64,000 bases of DNA, from the NCBI GenBank assembly GCA_035344155.1, contig DAORAL010000001.1, positions 232,642-296,641 on the forward strand. The letters are read 5' to 3'. The position numbers and the translations under genes are program-made. Within the stretch, counting starts at the first letter, position 1, and each line of letters starts with the position of its first letter. The notes beneath the pieces were generated by a model, which was not told where the DNA came from, made no database searches, and saw only the letters and a program-made list of their open reading frames with translations. This stretch comes from UBA1845 sp002338715 (GTDB lineage Bacteria > Planctomycetota > Phycisphaerae > UBA1845). This document shows positions 45,714 through 54,158 of this stretch, in pieces.

Positions 45714-47261
45714 ATGTCCACTCCCGACCCATCTATTTCTGATGCGATGAAACGCGGTTCGCGAAAGATCGCCGGTGATGCCTGGAATGAACTGGTTGAT
45801 GTTCTTTCGATGATCATGGCCTCGCTCGATCCCAATAGCGTTTTGAATGGGATTGCGCAGGCGGCGACGAAGATCATGCAGGCTGAAGCCAGTAGTGTTC
45901 TTGCGCTCGACAAGCGGCGGCAGAAGTTGGTGTTCTCGGCCGCGGCTGGGCCGGTTGGTGCGGAACTGATCGGCCAGGAGTTCGACGCCAACCTCGGTAT
46001 CGCGGGGCGGGTGATCGATCGGGGGTTGGCTGAGATCGTTCGCGACGTAGCCACCGATCCGAAATTCTTCAAGGGGATCGACCAGAAGAGCGCGTTCGTC
46101 ACGCGCGAGATGATTGCGGCGCCGATGATCTTTCGCGGTGAAGTGATCGGGGTGGTTGAGGTGATCAACCGAGCGGGTGGCGATTTTGAAGATTCGGATC
46201 TTGAGACGTTGAGTCTGTTTGCGGCGCTGGCTGCATCGGCGCTGGATAACGCTTGTGTGCATCAGCGTTTGAAGATTGAGAACGAAGGGCTGCGAACGAC
46301 TTCGGTGACACCGGCTGGCATCATTGGCCAGAGCGAGGCGCTGCACGAGGTGCTGCTGCTTTGCGAGCGGGTGGCGAAGAGTACGGCGACGGTGTTGCTG
46401 TTGGGTGAGACCGGTACCGGTAAGGAATTGACCGCGCGTCATATTCATGATCTGTCGCCGCGATCGGATAAGCCGTTCATCGGGATCAACTGCGCGGCGC
46501 TGAGCGAAACGCTTCTTGAGAGTGAGTTGTTCGGTCATGAGAAAGGCGCGTTTACCGGCGCGGTGGCGAAGAAGCTCGGGCGATTCGAGTTGGCCAGCGG
46601 GGGGACGCTTTTTCTCGATGAAATCGGCGACATATCAGCCGCCACGCAGGTGAAGCTTTTGCGGGTGTTGCAGGAGAAGGAGTTTGTGCGCGTGGGTGGG
46701 ACGTCGACGGTGGCGTGTGACGTGCGCGTGATTGCCGCGACCAATCGCGATTTGAAAGCGGCGATTGCCGACGGCGAATTTCGTGAGGACTTGTATTATC
46801 GCCTGAATGTCTTTCCGATTCACTTGCCGCCGCTGCGACAACGGCGCGAAGACATTGCGATGCTGGTGCAGAGTTTTGTGGAAGTGTCGGCGAAGGATTT
46901 GGGTGTTGGCGTGCCGACGGTGTCTTCGGAGGTGGCTGCACTGCTGACGTCGCACAGTTGGCCGGGCAACATCCGCGAGTTGCAGAATGTGGTTGAGCGG
47001 ATGGTGCTGATGTGTGACGGCGGGGAGATTCTGCCGATGCACGTGCCGCGCGAGATTGTGGGTGAGACGCGCGAGTTGATCAGTTCGTCGATGGAGACGG
47101 GGCTGCGGGGTTACGAGCGGGCGATGATCGTGCAGGCGCTGATGGAAAACGGTTGGAATCAAACCAAGGCGGCTCATTCGCTCAACATCAGTCGCGACAA
47201 TTTGCGCTATCGCGTGAAGAAGTATCAAATCGAGAAACCGGATTCCGGCGAGAACGGGTAG
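45714..47261 (+). CDS. Sigma-54-dependent transcriptional activator with GAF sensor
   Basis: About 515 residues: a GAF domain (about 30-180, with VEVINRAGGDFEDSDLETLSLFAALAASALDNA), then the AAA+ sigma-54 interaction domain with Walker A GETGTGKELTARHIH, the sigma-54 contact HEKGAFTGAVA and Walker B GGTLFLDEIGD. A Fis-type helix-turn-helix at the C-terminus (NQTKAAHSLNISRDNLRYRVKK) completes it. It activates promoters of the -24/-12 type in response to a small ligand or redox signal sensed by the GAF domain. No phosphorylated receiver is present. The start ATG at 45714 follows GTGTTTGGC. Confidence 0.94.
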   Translation: MSTPDPSISDAMKRGSRKIAGDAWNELVDVLSMIMASLDPNSVLNGIAQAATKIMQAEASSVLALDKRRQKLVFSAAAGPVGAELIGQEFDANLGIAGRVIDRGLAEIVRDVATDPKFFKGIDQKSAFVTREMIAAPMIFRGEVIGVVEVINRAGGDFEDSDLETLSLFAALAASALDNACVHQRLKIENEGLRTTSVTPAGIIGQSEALHEVLLLCERVAKSTATVLLLGETGTGKELTARHIHDLSPRSDKPFIGINCAALSETLLESELFGHEKGAFTGAVAKKLGRFELASGGTLFLDEIGDISAATQVKLLRVLQEKEFVRVGGTSTVACDVRVIAATNRDLKAAIADGEFREDLYYRLNVFPIHLPPLRQRREDIAMLVQSFVEVSAKDLGVGVPTVSSEVAALLTSHSWPGNIRELQNVVERMVLMCDGGEILPMHVPREIVGETRELISSSMETGLRGYERAMIVQALMENGWNQTKAAHSLNISRDNLRYRVKKYQIEKPDSGENG

Positions 47262-47377
47262 GCGTTTGACTTTACGCGAGATTTGGTGATCGCGCTGCGC
47301 GAATGGTGCGCGCAAGAAAATGGCGCGGGCAAACATTGCCAGCGCCACGTTTCTTGTTCTTACGGCTGATGCGCTTT

Positions 47378-47473
47378 CTAAAAGATCGTTGTGCCGAGGA
47401 AAAGCTCGAACAACGAACGGACCAGAACAAGCACGCCGTCAAACAGGTCGGTGAACAGAGTTGAAAAATCCAT
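47378..47473 (-). CDS. Possible 31-residue hydrophobic small protein
   Basis: Reading minus from ATG at 47473 gives MDFSTLFTDLFDGVLVLVRS followed by LFELFLGTTIF and a TAG stop at 47378. It is amphipathic/hydrophobic. The upstream sequence TGGAGAAACACG supplies a ribosome site at correct distance. It lies between the sigma-54 activator and the MBL hydrolase genes. It could be a small membrane peptide or a chance frame; no homologue is known to me. Confidence 0.4.
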   Translation of the reverse strand: MDFSTLFTDLFDGVLVLVRSLFELFLGTTIF

Positions 47474-47653
47474 CGTGTTTCTCCATTGGAAGAGTGAAAG
47501 TTTCTGTTGCTCCCATGTTATCGGTCGCTGGAAAATTCAACTTGATCGATTATTGGACCTGCGGTCAGCCCCTGGTCAAACCGACTGTTTCAACGTTGAA
47601 ATCGCGGGACTTGAAGGGGAGCGCCGGCGATATTCCGGGGGTTGTGGGCAGAG

Positions 47654-48517
47654 CTATGTCAGGTTGCGGGCGCTTTTGGGCGGGCGGTCCATCAGCAGGG
47701 TGATGCGGTCGAAGTCGCTTTCGGAGATGGTTTTTTGCAAGGTGCGTTTGGCCGCACCGAGTGCGGTTCGGCGGGTGACGTGGGTGAGGAGAATGTTGGG
47801 GGAGTGGATGCGTTTGAGGATGTCGGGCAGTTCGCGCACGTGCAGGTGGCGGCCGGCTTTGGCGCGGGTGATGTGGTCGTTGTCGAAGAACGTGCATTCC
47901 ATGATGAGCAGTTTGGCGTTTCGGACGTGGTCGAGGTCGAAGTATGGTCCGTCGGCAGAATCGCCGCAGTACGCGACGAGGGGGACGTCGACGTTGTCCT
48001 GGATGGCGATGCCCTGCTTTTTAAGTTCAACGAGTTGCGGACCGGCGAGGTCGGTGTATTCGGGTTTTAGTTTGTGGCGTTTTTCGATGGCGGAGTAGCC
48101 CAGCGCGTAGGCCGCATGGTTGACGTCGAACGCCCTCAAACCGAGGCTGCGATTGAGGGGGAGTTCTTCGCCATCGGTGAGCCCGAAGAACTCGGCTGGC
48201 GAAGGGTGCTTTTCGATTTCTTCCCAGCAGGCCATCAACCGCTCGAATGCGCCGATGAGTCCGCGGTGCATGACAACTTTTCCGGGCGAGGTACCGACAA
48301 AGACCCGCTGTGAAAGGTAGTAGGGAACTCCGGCAGCGTGGTCCATGTGCCCGTGGGAGAGGCAGAGGGTGTCGATGGCGATGATTTCGCGGGGGGCTCG
48401 ACCGGCATCGAAGCAGAGGTTGAGTTCTGGCAGGGCGATGGTGGTTTCTTCGCCGGCGAGTGAGTAACCGACGATTCGGTAGTCTCCGACGGTTTTTTCT
48501 ACGACACGAGTGGGCAT
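47654..48517 (-). CDS. Metallo-beta-lactamase-fold hydrolase (RNase Z-like)
   Basis: 287 residues. Metal site SHGHMDHAAGVPYYL (about residues 54-60) with further His and Asp at VAYCGDSADG and ILLTHVTRR. The arrangement resembles ribonuclease Z/ElaC, which processes tRNA 3' ends, although the typical RNase Z exosite loop is not obvious, so other MBL phosphodiesterases remain possible. Soluble, cytoplasmic. It stands next to a possible small protein and 272 bp from nrdR, whose gene is divergent. Confidence 0.82.
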   Translation of the reverse strand: MPTRVVEKTVGDYRIVGYSLAGEETTIALPELNLCFDAGRAPREIIAIDTLCLSHGHMDHAAGVPYYLSQRVFVGTSPGKVVMHRGLIGAFERLMACWEEIEKHPSPAEFFGLTDGEELPLNRSLGLRAFDVNHAAYALGYSAIEKRHKLKPEYTDLAGPQLVELKKQGIAIQDNVDVPLVAYCGDSADGPYFDLDHVRNAKLLIMECTFFDNDHITRAKAGRHLHVRELPDILKRIHSPNILLTHVTRRTALGAAKRTLQKTISESDFDRITLLMDRPPKSARNLT

Positions 48518-48789
48518 TGCGCGTGTTTCCGGGTGATTCGTTTACTGTTGGCGGCGGTCGTTTATGGCTTGACCGCCAGTGTGTCCAAGACTAGGCTAAA
48601 ACAGCGACCGTGTCGCGAGACCGAGTGCGTTTCATCCACCATATCGGGGTCTGGCAAAGTTGAAAAGTCACATGCTCCCGATTGCCGTTTCACTCCACCA
48701 ACCGATTGGCATTGGGCGGTCTGTTGGTCGGCTGATGATGGTTGAACGCGTTGCTTTAGAGGATCGTTGATTCGAGGATTGCTGAAGCG

Positions 48790-49290
48790 ATGCGCTGCCC
48801 TGCCTGCAACGAAATTGGAAAAGACAAAGTCATTGATTCCCGGCTGACCGAGTCCGGCGGAGCGATTCGCCGGCGTCGGGTGTGTCAGGCGTGCAATCGC
48901 CGGTTTACCACGAAGGAACGGGCTGAGGAGGAATTGCGCATCGCGGTTGTGAAGAAGGATGGTTCGCGGGTGCGGTTTCGTCGCGACAAGATCATGGCCG
49001 GCATCCAGCATGCCTGTTACAAACTACCGATCGTCGATTCTGATATTGAGTCGATGACGGATGATATTGAAGGGGAGTTGTTCCGGGATCATGATCGGGA
49101 GGTGTCCAGCCAGGCGGTGGGCGAGTGTGTGGCCCGGAAGCTTCGGGATGTGAATCAGGTTGCATACGTGCGTTTCATGAGCGTATTCAAGAAATTCAAC
49201 CACGTTTCAGAATTTGCAGAGGAAATCCAGCGCGTCGAGGATCATGCGGCGACGGCTTCTCCCGACCAACAATCGCTGTTTGGCGATTGA
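48790..49290 (+). CDS. nrdR: Transcriptional repressor NrdR
   Basis: Represses ribonucleotide reductase genes according to nucleotide (dATP/ATP) levels. 166 residues: zinc ribbon MRCPACNEIGKDKVIDSRLTESGGAIRRRRVCQACNRRFTT (two CxxC pairs) followed by an ATP-cone domain (VVKKDGSRVRFRRDKIMAGIQHACYKL ... MSVFKKFNHVSEFAEEI). Length and layout are canonical. No ribonucleotide reductase gene is in the window. It starts at ATG 48790; its own operator was not identified. Confidence 0.96.
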   Translation: MRCPACNEIGKDKVIDSRLTESGGAIRRRRVCQACNRRFTTKERAEEELRIAVVKKDGSRVRFRRDKIMAGIQHACYKLPIVDSDIESMTDDIEGELFRDHDREVSSQAVGECVARKLRDVNQVAYVRFMSVFKKFNHVSEFAEEIQRVEDHAATASPDQQSLFGD

Positions 49291-49352
49291 TCCATTCGAC
49301 CTCCTGAGCTGTGAGTCTCAAGCCCCCAACACATTGCAATCGTGTTATTTTC

Positions 49353-49754
49353 CTACGTATCACTGGCGAATTTGGCGTTTCTGAGAGAGTCGGCTTTTTG
49401 AATCCCGCGCTCATAGATCTGGGCGAAGTCATCCATTGATATGTTCAGCAAGCCGCGAACGTGGATCAGGAGCTCGCGTTCGCTATCCGAAATGTTTCCA
49501 TCGAGCCGAGCGGTAGCCACCAGCATTTCAAGGGCCAATTGCGGGTTTGACATGGTCCGGTGGAACAGGTCATCGCGAACGGAGGGGTCTGCAAGGGCCC
49601 TTTCGATCATTGCCTCCAGCGAGGCGCTCCCGATTCCGACCTTTGCCGCAAATCGCACTAGTAGTCCCCGTTCGCTGGAAGCGATCTTTCCATCGGCGGC
49701 GGCTAGGGCGATTAACGCTTTCAAAAGTTCAACTTGTTCGACGATGGGAGGCAT
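49353..49754 (-). CDS. TerB-like (tellurite resistance B fold) protein
   Basis: About 133 residues. The helical core starts MPPIVEQVELLKALIALAAADGKIASSERGLL and continues with ARLDGNISDSERELLIHVRGLL, two acidic metal-binding-like stretches (ADGKIASSE and LDGNISDSE) as in TerB/DjlA N-terminal domains. ATG at 49754 with CAGGAG nearby fits better than the ATG at 49790. Function unknown; TerB folds bind metals or mediate membrane and stress interactions. Convergent with nrdR, 62 bp between stops. Confidence 0.7.
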   Translation of the reverse strand: MPPIVEQVELLKALIALAAADGKIASSERGLLVRFAAKVGIGSASLEAMIERALADPSVRDDLFHRTMSNPQLALEMLVATARLDGNISDSERELLIHVRGLLNISMDDFAQIYERGIQKADSLRNAKFASDT

Positions 49755-50131
49755 GTGTCTGGAACTCCTGTGAGTTTGAATTTTGGACATTTCCTGGAGT
49801 ATTCACTATCCTTTTAGGGAATTTTCGGCAAAAAGTAAATGCACGCTACTGCGATCAGGCCAGTTGGCGGTGTCAAAGCCTGTCAGTGAGCGATCGCGTT
49901 TGCTTTGAGTCGGCAGACATATGCATGCAATATGGCGTCAATGTATTGCGGAATTCGTTGGTCTCTTTCATGTACAAGAATCGCGTCATACTGTAGATTG
50001 CTGAATGGTGTGGTTTCTTGAATTCCGCTTTTGGTCTGACGTATTCGTTTGGTTTGGTATTTTTCGTTTAAGTAATTTTTGTCCGAGTTTTTTTGTCCAA
50101 GTTTTTTTGTGTAGCAAAGGAGTTGAGTGCG
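49755..50131. other. Spacer between the TerB-like gene and the DNA-binding protein gene
   Basis: A 377-bp region rich in T near 50030-50110 and containing the divergent promoters of both genes. No gene, repeat or hairpin of note. A GCAAAGGAG ribosome site precedes the downstream ATG at 50132. Confidence 0.5.
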
Positions 50132-50569
50132 ATGGGGAAGTCTACGATTAATGAACTAGAGTCCTTGGTCGGGCGTCTGCAATCAGAACGAAATGCACAT
50201 CTTGAAGAGGTCGCGAGAATTGACGAAGCGTTTTCGCGATTGGGATTGGAGGCTGGCGAATTTGTTCGCCGGGGTCCGGGTCGTCCGCGCGGTGGCGCGA
50301 AGCGAGCCGGCGTGAAAGCCAAATCGGCGGCGGGCCGTCCTGCCGGTCGCTCCCGCAAAAAATTCAAGACGACAGCGAACGAACTGATCGTTGATATCGT
50401 CAAGAAGTCTGGCGCGAAGGGTGTGACCTCGGGTGACATCAAGAAACGCTGGGTGGCGGCTGGTCGTCCGGGTGAGCCGTACAACACGCTCGGGGAACTT
50501 GTTCGCAACAAGACAATCGTCAAGAAGAACATCAAGGGTCAGCGTGGAAGCCGTTATTCCATCAGCTAA
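50132..50569 (+). CDS. Small DNA-binding protein with coiled coil, AT-hook-like motif and C-terminal helix-turn-helix
   Basis: 145 residues. The N-terminal 35 form a coiled coil (ELESLVGRLQSERNAHLEEVARID). A basic hinge follows with the AT-hook core GPGRPRG and further Lys/Arg-rich parts (SRKKFKTTANEL). The C-terminal domain (about 85-145), IVDIVKKSGAKGVTSGDIKKRWVAAGRPGEPYNTLGELVRNKTIVKKNIKG, looks like a winged helix. It is probably a nucleoid-associated or transcription factor; the target is unknown. GCAAAGGAG precedes the start. It is followed by a strong terminator at 50608. Confidence 0.7.
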   Translation: MGKSTINELESLVGRLQSERNAHLEEVARIDEAFSRLGLEAGEFVRRGPGRPRGGAKRAGVKAKSAAGRPAGRSRKKFKTTANELIVDIVKKSGAKGVTSGDIKKRWVAAGRPGEPYNTLGELVRNKTIVKKNIKGQRGSRYSIS

Positions 50570-50607
50570 CGACCACTTGTTCGACGATTGATTCGGACTC
50601 GATTTTG

Positions 50608-50644
50608 AAACTGCCGGGCTCATTATGGGTCCGGCAGTTTTTTT
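50608..50644 (+). terminator. Rho-independent terminator
   Basis: AAACTGCCGG (50608-50617) pairs with CCGGCAGTTT (50631-50640) around a 13-base loop, then a run of Ts. It lies 39 bp after the small DNA-binding protein gene. Confidence 0.9.
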
Positions 50645-50885
50645 GTGCGCGCGATTCTCTGTGCGCACCGATCAACGGTGTTGGCGGAGGATTTTATCGG
50701 AGCGTTTTGTATACGGAGTTATCGCGCCGACGAAAAGACGTTTGTGGTGTTGCGGGCTTGATCAAACGTATTGTACATAAGTCGGAACACCGAAAATGCC
50801 GATTGGGATTGCTGGGTCCGTTGAAATGAATCGTGCGGAGCGAAGTTTCCGCATCGTTGATTTCAAACGAGGGAGTGTGATTGCC

Positions 50886-51074
50886 ATGGTTAAAGATAAG
50901 CCGAAACCGACGATCAAGTCGCCATCGTTTCCGTACAAGCTCGGGCATGCCGCATCGGACGATCGGCAGCAGCCGCCAGGTCCCATGCACAAAGCCGCCA
51001 AGCGTTGCGCGTCCGCCTGTCAGGTAGCATGTCGCTGCGATGCGCCGTGCACCGATTGCACAAGCCGTAACTGA
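50886..51074 (+). CDS. Small cysteine-rich protein
   Basis: A 62-residue frame starting at ATG 50886 with GAGGGAG upstream. It is lysine- and proline-rich at the N-terminus and ends with CASACQVACRCDAPCTDC, six cysteines within 18 residues. An earlier in-frame ATG at 50826 would add 20 residues. It resembles short metal-binding or modified peptides, but no maturation enzyme is adjacent. Coding status is uncertain; the cysteine spacing is the main support. Confidence 0.4.
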   Translation: MVKDKPKPTIKSPSFPYKLGHAASDDRQQPPGPMHKAAKRCASACQVACRCDAPCTDCTSRN

Positions 51075-51082
51075 CTATCCAA

Positions 51083-53221
51083 TCAGATGCCGAAGCTTTC
51101 GGCGAAGATTGCGAAGTCGGATAAATCCACATCCTGATCGGCGTCGCAGTCCGCAATGGCGCATGCGGGCGGGACGATGATGCCCGGTCCTTCGAGGCAG
51201 TTCTGCCAGATGACGTAGTCATCGAGGTTCACGATCCCGTTGTTGTCGAGGTCGCCTTTGACTCCGCAGGACTTGCCAACCTCGCCCACGCCAAAGTCAG
51301 CCGCGTGGTCGACGATGGCCCAGGCGTGGTTGTTGGCGGGATCCACGCCGTGTGTTCCGAGCGCCGACGAAAGCGGTGCCCCACCCAGGGTGGCAACGAA
51401 CGCGTCAAACGATCCCGCGAAGAATGTCGCGCCGGAACCGCCATCGCTGTTTCCATTGACCGCAAGCTGCCAGTCTGCTGCACCGCTGTTGAAATACAGC
51501 AACCGCAAGTTGGATTCGGTGACCGATGGACAGATGTCTTCGTCGCGGTATGTCATCTGAATGGCATAGACGGGTGATGCCGTTGTGAAACTGACGGCTG
51601 CACTTTGTTGTAGCACGCCCGTGCTCGATCCCGTTGTCGCTGCCGCAAGGTTCATCGAGACATTTCCTGTCGATGCAGTGATTCCGCCAACGATTGTGGC
51701 GGCTGTTGATGCGCTGTTCACGCCCACGCGCCCTGGTCCCAGGGGTGTTTGCGAATCGTAGGATGCGTTGTCGGAGGGTATGTCCGCAAGCGCGGCTTCC
51801 AGGGTCCACTGCTCATCGGCGACGGGTTCGGCGTTTTCGAGAAACGTATTGATCTGATTGACGTAGAACGTCATTTGCAGTGAAACGGTGAAGAGGCCAT
51901 CGTGGTTTCCGGACAGGCGACCGAAACGATCAAACGCGGCATCACCCTCGATCATCTCACCGGGTTTGCATGGCGCGTCGAGGTCGTATCCCGTGACGCT
52001 GAATGGTCCGGAGATGCTTGATCCGGTGACTTCGACGCTGGCGCGATGCCCGTTGACCGGGGCGGCTGCGTTGGCGAGCGTCACTTTTTCGCCGAGTGAA
52101 ACGTCCACCGGGCTGGGGGCTGACAGTTGTGGCGCTTCTGCCAACCGCAAGAGCAGGGTGACATCGTTGTCCGGGTCGGAGGCGTTGAGGTCGTTGATAA
52201 CCCGCAGGTCGCTGCTGTATGACGCTGACGGGAGTAAGCGGTCGATTGAGACGAGGTTGGGGGTATAGATCGATTGACCGGCGAATATGGTTGCGCCGTT
52301 GACTTGTCCGGCATCGGAAAGATCGCCGCCGGGTAGGAGTTGGGTTGAGAAGGTTGTGGTGCTCACGGTGCCGTTGGTGACCTCCAATCCGCCGGTGAAG
52401 TTGCCCGCGCCTCGGAGGGATGTGCGACCCAGTGTGCTTCCGGTGACGTCAATGGAGCCGTTGTTGACGGAAGGGAACACTTCGCCGCCACCGCCAATTC
52501 CACCGTCGAGGTCGAAATTGTCGATGGCGAATTCACTCGATGGCCCACCACCCGTGTCGATGTCGCCGACGTAGATGGAGACGTAGACGATGTCGACCAA
52601 CTGTTCGCCGTCGACATTGAAGTAGTCGTCGAACAGGTTGCCCGTCGTGATTGAGATGCGATCGGTGTAGCCGTCAAAGCCGCCGAGCCCAGTGTACGTT
52701 GATGCAAGCGACCAATAGAAATCCGTCGCCCTTCCTTCGAAGTCTTCCACGTAGATGTAAACTTCTTCCGGCGTGTTTTCCGGTGCGCCACCGACCGACC
52801 ATGCAAAGTTAAATGACAGGTCCTGGGTTGCAGAGAAAAACAGATCGAAGTCGACGGTGCCCAGGCCAATCGAGGTTGGGTTGCCCCACATGGCCGCATT
52901 GGAAATACCGGGTGCATTGCCCGCGACTTGGTACTGGTCATCGAAGAAGAGGTTGTTGCCGATGTCGTTGTAGATATGAACGTCGTCGGGCGTGGCAAAC
53001 GATGAACTGTCGAGCATTCCGGTGGGCGATGGGGGCCAGGTGAATCCGTCCCCGCCGGGTCCGGAGGTGAAGGTGTAGCTGAGTTGGGCGACGGCTGGCG
53101 CGGCGATGAGGAGTGAGGCTGTGATGACGGCCACTATGGGAGCAAGACTCAAAGGTGAGCGTGGCGGCGCGAATCGGTTTGTGTTGAGGTGGTTTGCGGC
53201 GGTGAGTTTGATCTTTTGCAT
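51083..53221 (-). CDS. Secreted protein with C-terminal dockerin-like segment
   Basis: 712 residues. Signal peptide with a long basic start and hydrophobic core ending AVAQ (about residue 46). The long middle part has beta-rich sequence with GGFDGYTDRISI and an acidic region (YVSIYVGDIDTGGGPSSEFAIDNF). The last 60 residues read GDLDNNGIVNLDDYVIWQNC and then DCDADQDVDLSDFAIFAESF, a dockerin-type calcium-binding pair. It is probably a cell-surface or secreted protein attached by dockerin-like or T9SS-like means. No cohesin gene is in the window. Confidence 0.8.
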   Translation of the reverse strand: MQKIKLTAANHLNTNRFAPPRSPLSLAPIVAVITASLLIAAPAVAQLSYTFTSGPGGDGFTWPPSPTGMLDSSSFATPDDVHIYNDIGNNLFFDDQYQVAGNAPGISNAAMWGNPTSIGLGTVDFDLFFSATQDLSFNFAWSVGGAPENTPEEVYIYVEDFEGRATDFYWSLASTYTGLGGFDGYTDRISITTGNLFDDYFNVDGEQLVDIVYVSIYVGDIDTGGGPSSEFAIDNFDLDGGIGGGGEVFPSVNNGSIDVTGSTLGRTSLRGAGNFTGGLEVTNGTVSTTTFSTQLLPGGDLSDAGQVNGATIFAGQSIYTPNLVSIDRLLPSASYSSDLRVINDLNASDPDNDVTLLLRLAEAPQLSAPSPVDVSLGEKVTLANAAAPVNGHRASVEVTGSSISGPFSVTGYDLDAPCKPGEMIEGDAAFDRFGRLSGNHDGLFTVSLQMTFYVNQINTFLENAEPVADEQWTLEAALADIPSDNASYDSQTPLGPGRVGVNSASTAATIVGGITASTGNVSMNLAAATTGSSTGVLQQSAAVSFTTASPVYAIQMTYRDEDICPSVTESNLRLLYFNSGAADWQLAVNGNSDGGSGATFFAGSFDAFVATLGGAPLSSALGTHGVDPANNHAWAIVDHAADFGVGEVGKSCGVKGDLDNNGIVNLDDYVIWQNCLEGPGIIVPPACAIADCDADQDVDLSDFAIFAESFGI

Positions 53222-53418
53222 CAGTCCACTCCTTCAGGCAGACACCGTTCATTCACGCCGACGCAGCATCGTGAAAACGATACTGGAGGCTCCCGTATTT
53301 AGTTATTGCGGGCGGCAGCATTGTTCTGAAAAGAAATGGGGAATGTTCCGGGGTACATTGGTTCTTGGCGGTGTGCGCGGGGTTGTGACGTCGATTGCGG
53401 GCGTTCTTGGGCGACTGA

Positions 53419-54042
53419 CTATGCGACGGAGTCTCTGTCCATATCAGAGTATGGGTAGTGGCCAGCTGCCTTGAGCAGGTCGATTAGTTTGGCGCCGCCG
53501 TTTTCTCTGGCGTAGTTCATTTCTGCGCGAAAGATTTCGATGGGGGCGAGGAGTCCGAAGGTTTCGACTTCGGGGTCGGGGTGGGCGGCGTATCCGTCGA
53601 AGATCAGGCACTTGCCGCCGATGATGTCCATGTCTTCGGGGAATTCGCAGGTTTCGTAGGGGTTCAAGACGGCGTGGCGGCTATAGAGGGCGATGGCGTT
53701 CAGGATGGCGTTGAACGTTTTGTAGGTTTGGCCGAACGGGGTGCTTTCGTCTCGAAACAATTCCAGTTCGAGGGGCAGCCGGGTGAACATGACGAGTTCG
53801 TAGCGGTTGTAGATGTCGTTGGTGGATCCGTTGGAGGGGGTTTCGGAGAGTTCCTTGGTGGCGAACCCGGTGCCCTCGATGCCATTGGGGTAGAAGTAAA
53901 GATCGAGCCCGCCGCCCATTTCGTATGGAATCAAAGCGTGCATGACGATGCCGTGTTCCGCGCCGAGCGTCGACTGCATCATGGCCGACTTGCGGTCGTA
54001 CCAGGCGTTTGCGATTTTTTCGTATTCGTCGTTTGTTGGCAT
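53419..54042 (-). CDS. Suppressor-of-fused (SUFU) domain protein
   Basis: About 207 residues from the ATG at 54042. A SUFU-like bacterial domain with recognizable segments: MHALIPYEMGGGLDLYFYPNGIEGTGFATKELS, YNRYELVMFTRLPLE and LLAPIEIFRAEMNYARENGGAKLIDLLKAAGHYPYSDMDRDSVA. Bacterial SUFU proteins often act as immunity proteins or in toxin systems, though no toxin is adjacent here. The frame is open further upstream but has no conserved sequence there. Divergent from the methyltransferase gene. Confidence 0.75.
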   Translation of the reverse strand: MPTNDEYEKIANAWYDRKSAMMQSTLGAEHGIVMHALIPYEMGGGLDLYFYPNGIEGTGFATKELSETPSNGSTNDIYNRYELVMFTRLPLELELFRDESTPFGQTYKTFNAILNAIALYSRHAVLNPYETCEFPEDMDIIGGKCLIFDGYAAHPDPEVETFGLLAPIEIFRAEMNYARENGGAKLIDLLKAAGHYPYSDMDRDSVA

Positions 54043-54158
54043 GGGCAAGTCCTGAGAATCCGCTGAGCGAGTAAGTCGACTTTTATCAAGAGCGACAAGC
54101 AGTTGGTGTTGGGGCAATGGGGTTGCCGACCAATTGGAACCTCGCTTAAACTGCGAGG

